In this document: positions 53,602-53,805 of the stretch, piece by piece
How positions within the stretch are numbered: position 1 is the first letter of the stretch
Layout: each line of letters begins with the position of its first letter
Assembly: GCA_019359395.1 (NCBI GenBank)
Contig: JAHHHK010000044.1
Location: 1 to 53,805, forward strand
Source: Komarekiella atlantica HA4396-MV6
Lineage (GTDB): Bacteria; Cyanobacteriota; Cyanobacteriia; Cyanobacteriales; Nostocaceae
Reading direction: 5' to 3'
DNA: 53,805 nucleotides
Made by a program: the position numbers and the translations under genes
Notes under the pieces: generated by a model
Seen by the model: only the letters and a program-made list of their open reading frames with translations
Databases searched by the model: none
What the model was told of the DNA's origin: nothing

Positions 53602-53697
53602 ATGCTGGAAAAACAACTTGTTGAGTTTTCACTAGAAGATGGTAGTAAGTTTTTGGTGGAAGTAGAAGAACCTAACAATAACCTGAGTTCGGGTTAA
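53602..53697 (+). CDS. Short trypco1 (CU044_2847)-like protein, truncated
   Basis: The 31-residue frame [20 protein letters not shown], then VEEP, is the N-terminal strand pair of small proteins known as CU044_2847 or trypsin-co-occurring domain 1. It stops at residue 31, whereas family members are about 100 residues. Another frame just after it reads [13 protein letters not shown], so a frameshift is likely. Confidence 0.45.
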   Translation: MLEKQLVEFSLEDGSKFLVEVEEPNNNLSSG

Positions 53698-53805
53698 AGG
53701 TAAGGAGGTAAAAGCCACTCCAGTTGAAGGCTAGGTTTCTTAGGTTGATGACAATAAGCGATTAATCCGCAAAGAACGTTAACGCAAAAATTAACAGGGC
53801 TTCGG

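Overview
The window looks like DNA from a filamentous, Nostoc/Anabaena-type (Nostocales) cyanobacterium. The evidence is the dense HIP1 octamers (GCGATCGC), heptameric short tandem repeats, IS701/IS630/ISKra4/IS1182 transposase relics, a carotenoid cleavage oxygenase, and a zinc-economy gene cluster with Zur-type operators of the kind described in Anabaena. No rRNA, tRNA or CRISPR array was recognised.

Region 1 (1-20.9 kb) is a redox/regulator island full of gene debris. At 0.1-2.1 kb there are fragments of an SDR, a Tat-lipoprotein leader, an NmrA protein, a molybdenum hydroxylase and another SDR, around an intact VOC lipoprotein. Then come SDRs (one fungal-like), a LysR with divergent dehydrogenases, a TetR with a divergent NmrA gene and a clear 43-bp operator, a LysR with a divergent NmrA pair, and an AraC with a divergent SnoaL-like/SDR pair. 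An alpha/beta-hydrolase gene is cut by a mini-IS701. The region ends with mocA-xdhC-like molybdenum cofactor maturation genes and a truncated moaA.

Region 2 (21-35 kb) carries a GC-rich paoABC-type aldehyde oxidoreductase operon (Mo, FAD/4Fe-4S and Tat-exported 2Fe-2S subunits), which the mocA/xdhC products probably mature. Next are a broken ester cyclase with IS630 relics, a frameshifted pRiA4b-ORF3 gene overlapping an ISKra4 start, and a NmrA-like gene. Two AraC paralogs and the relic of a third follow; with the AraC of region 1, all four share a 30-bp upstream motif. The region closes with a Tat-exported aldo/keto reductase, a Kelch protein and a second, orphan paoA-like 2Fe-2S gene.

Region 3 (35-42.7 kb) holds a MITE-like element, an IS701 derivative inserted with a TTAG duplication into one of three copies of a small unknown gene, an isochorismatase-like hydrolase, a carotenoid oxygenase, a DUF1772 protein, an APC permease, an IS1182 relic, and a probable DNA-binding protein gene with four 15-bp palindromes in and before it.

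Region 4 (42.8-51.8 kb) is a Zur-type zinc-sparing cluster: a HemB paralog without the zinc cysteines, a FAD/NAD(P)-binding protein, a chimeric ThrRS-editing/COG0523 C-terminal protein, FolE, a HisI paralog lacking one zinc cysteine, CysS, a divergent P-loop protein, and two metallophosphoesterase-like proteins, one altered at metal positions and one a probable pseudoenzyme. Zur-like boxes lie before four transcription units, and a fifth box at 52.0 kb has no target. The cluster probably supplies zinc-independent or extra copies of zinc enzymes in zinc shortage. The last 2 kb contain plasmid-type accessory genes, one with an in-frame stop codon.
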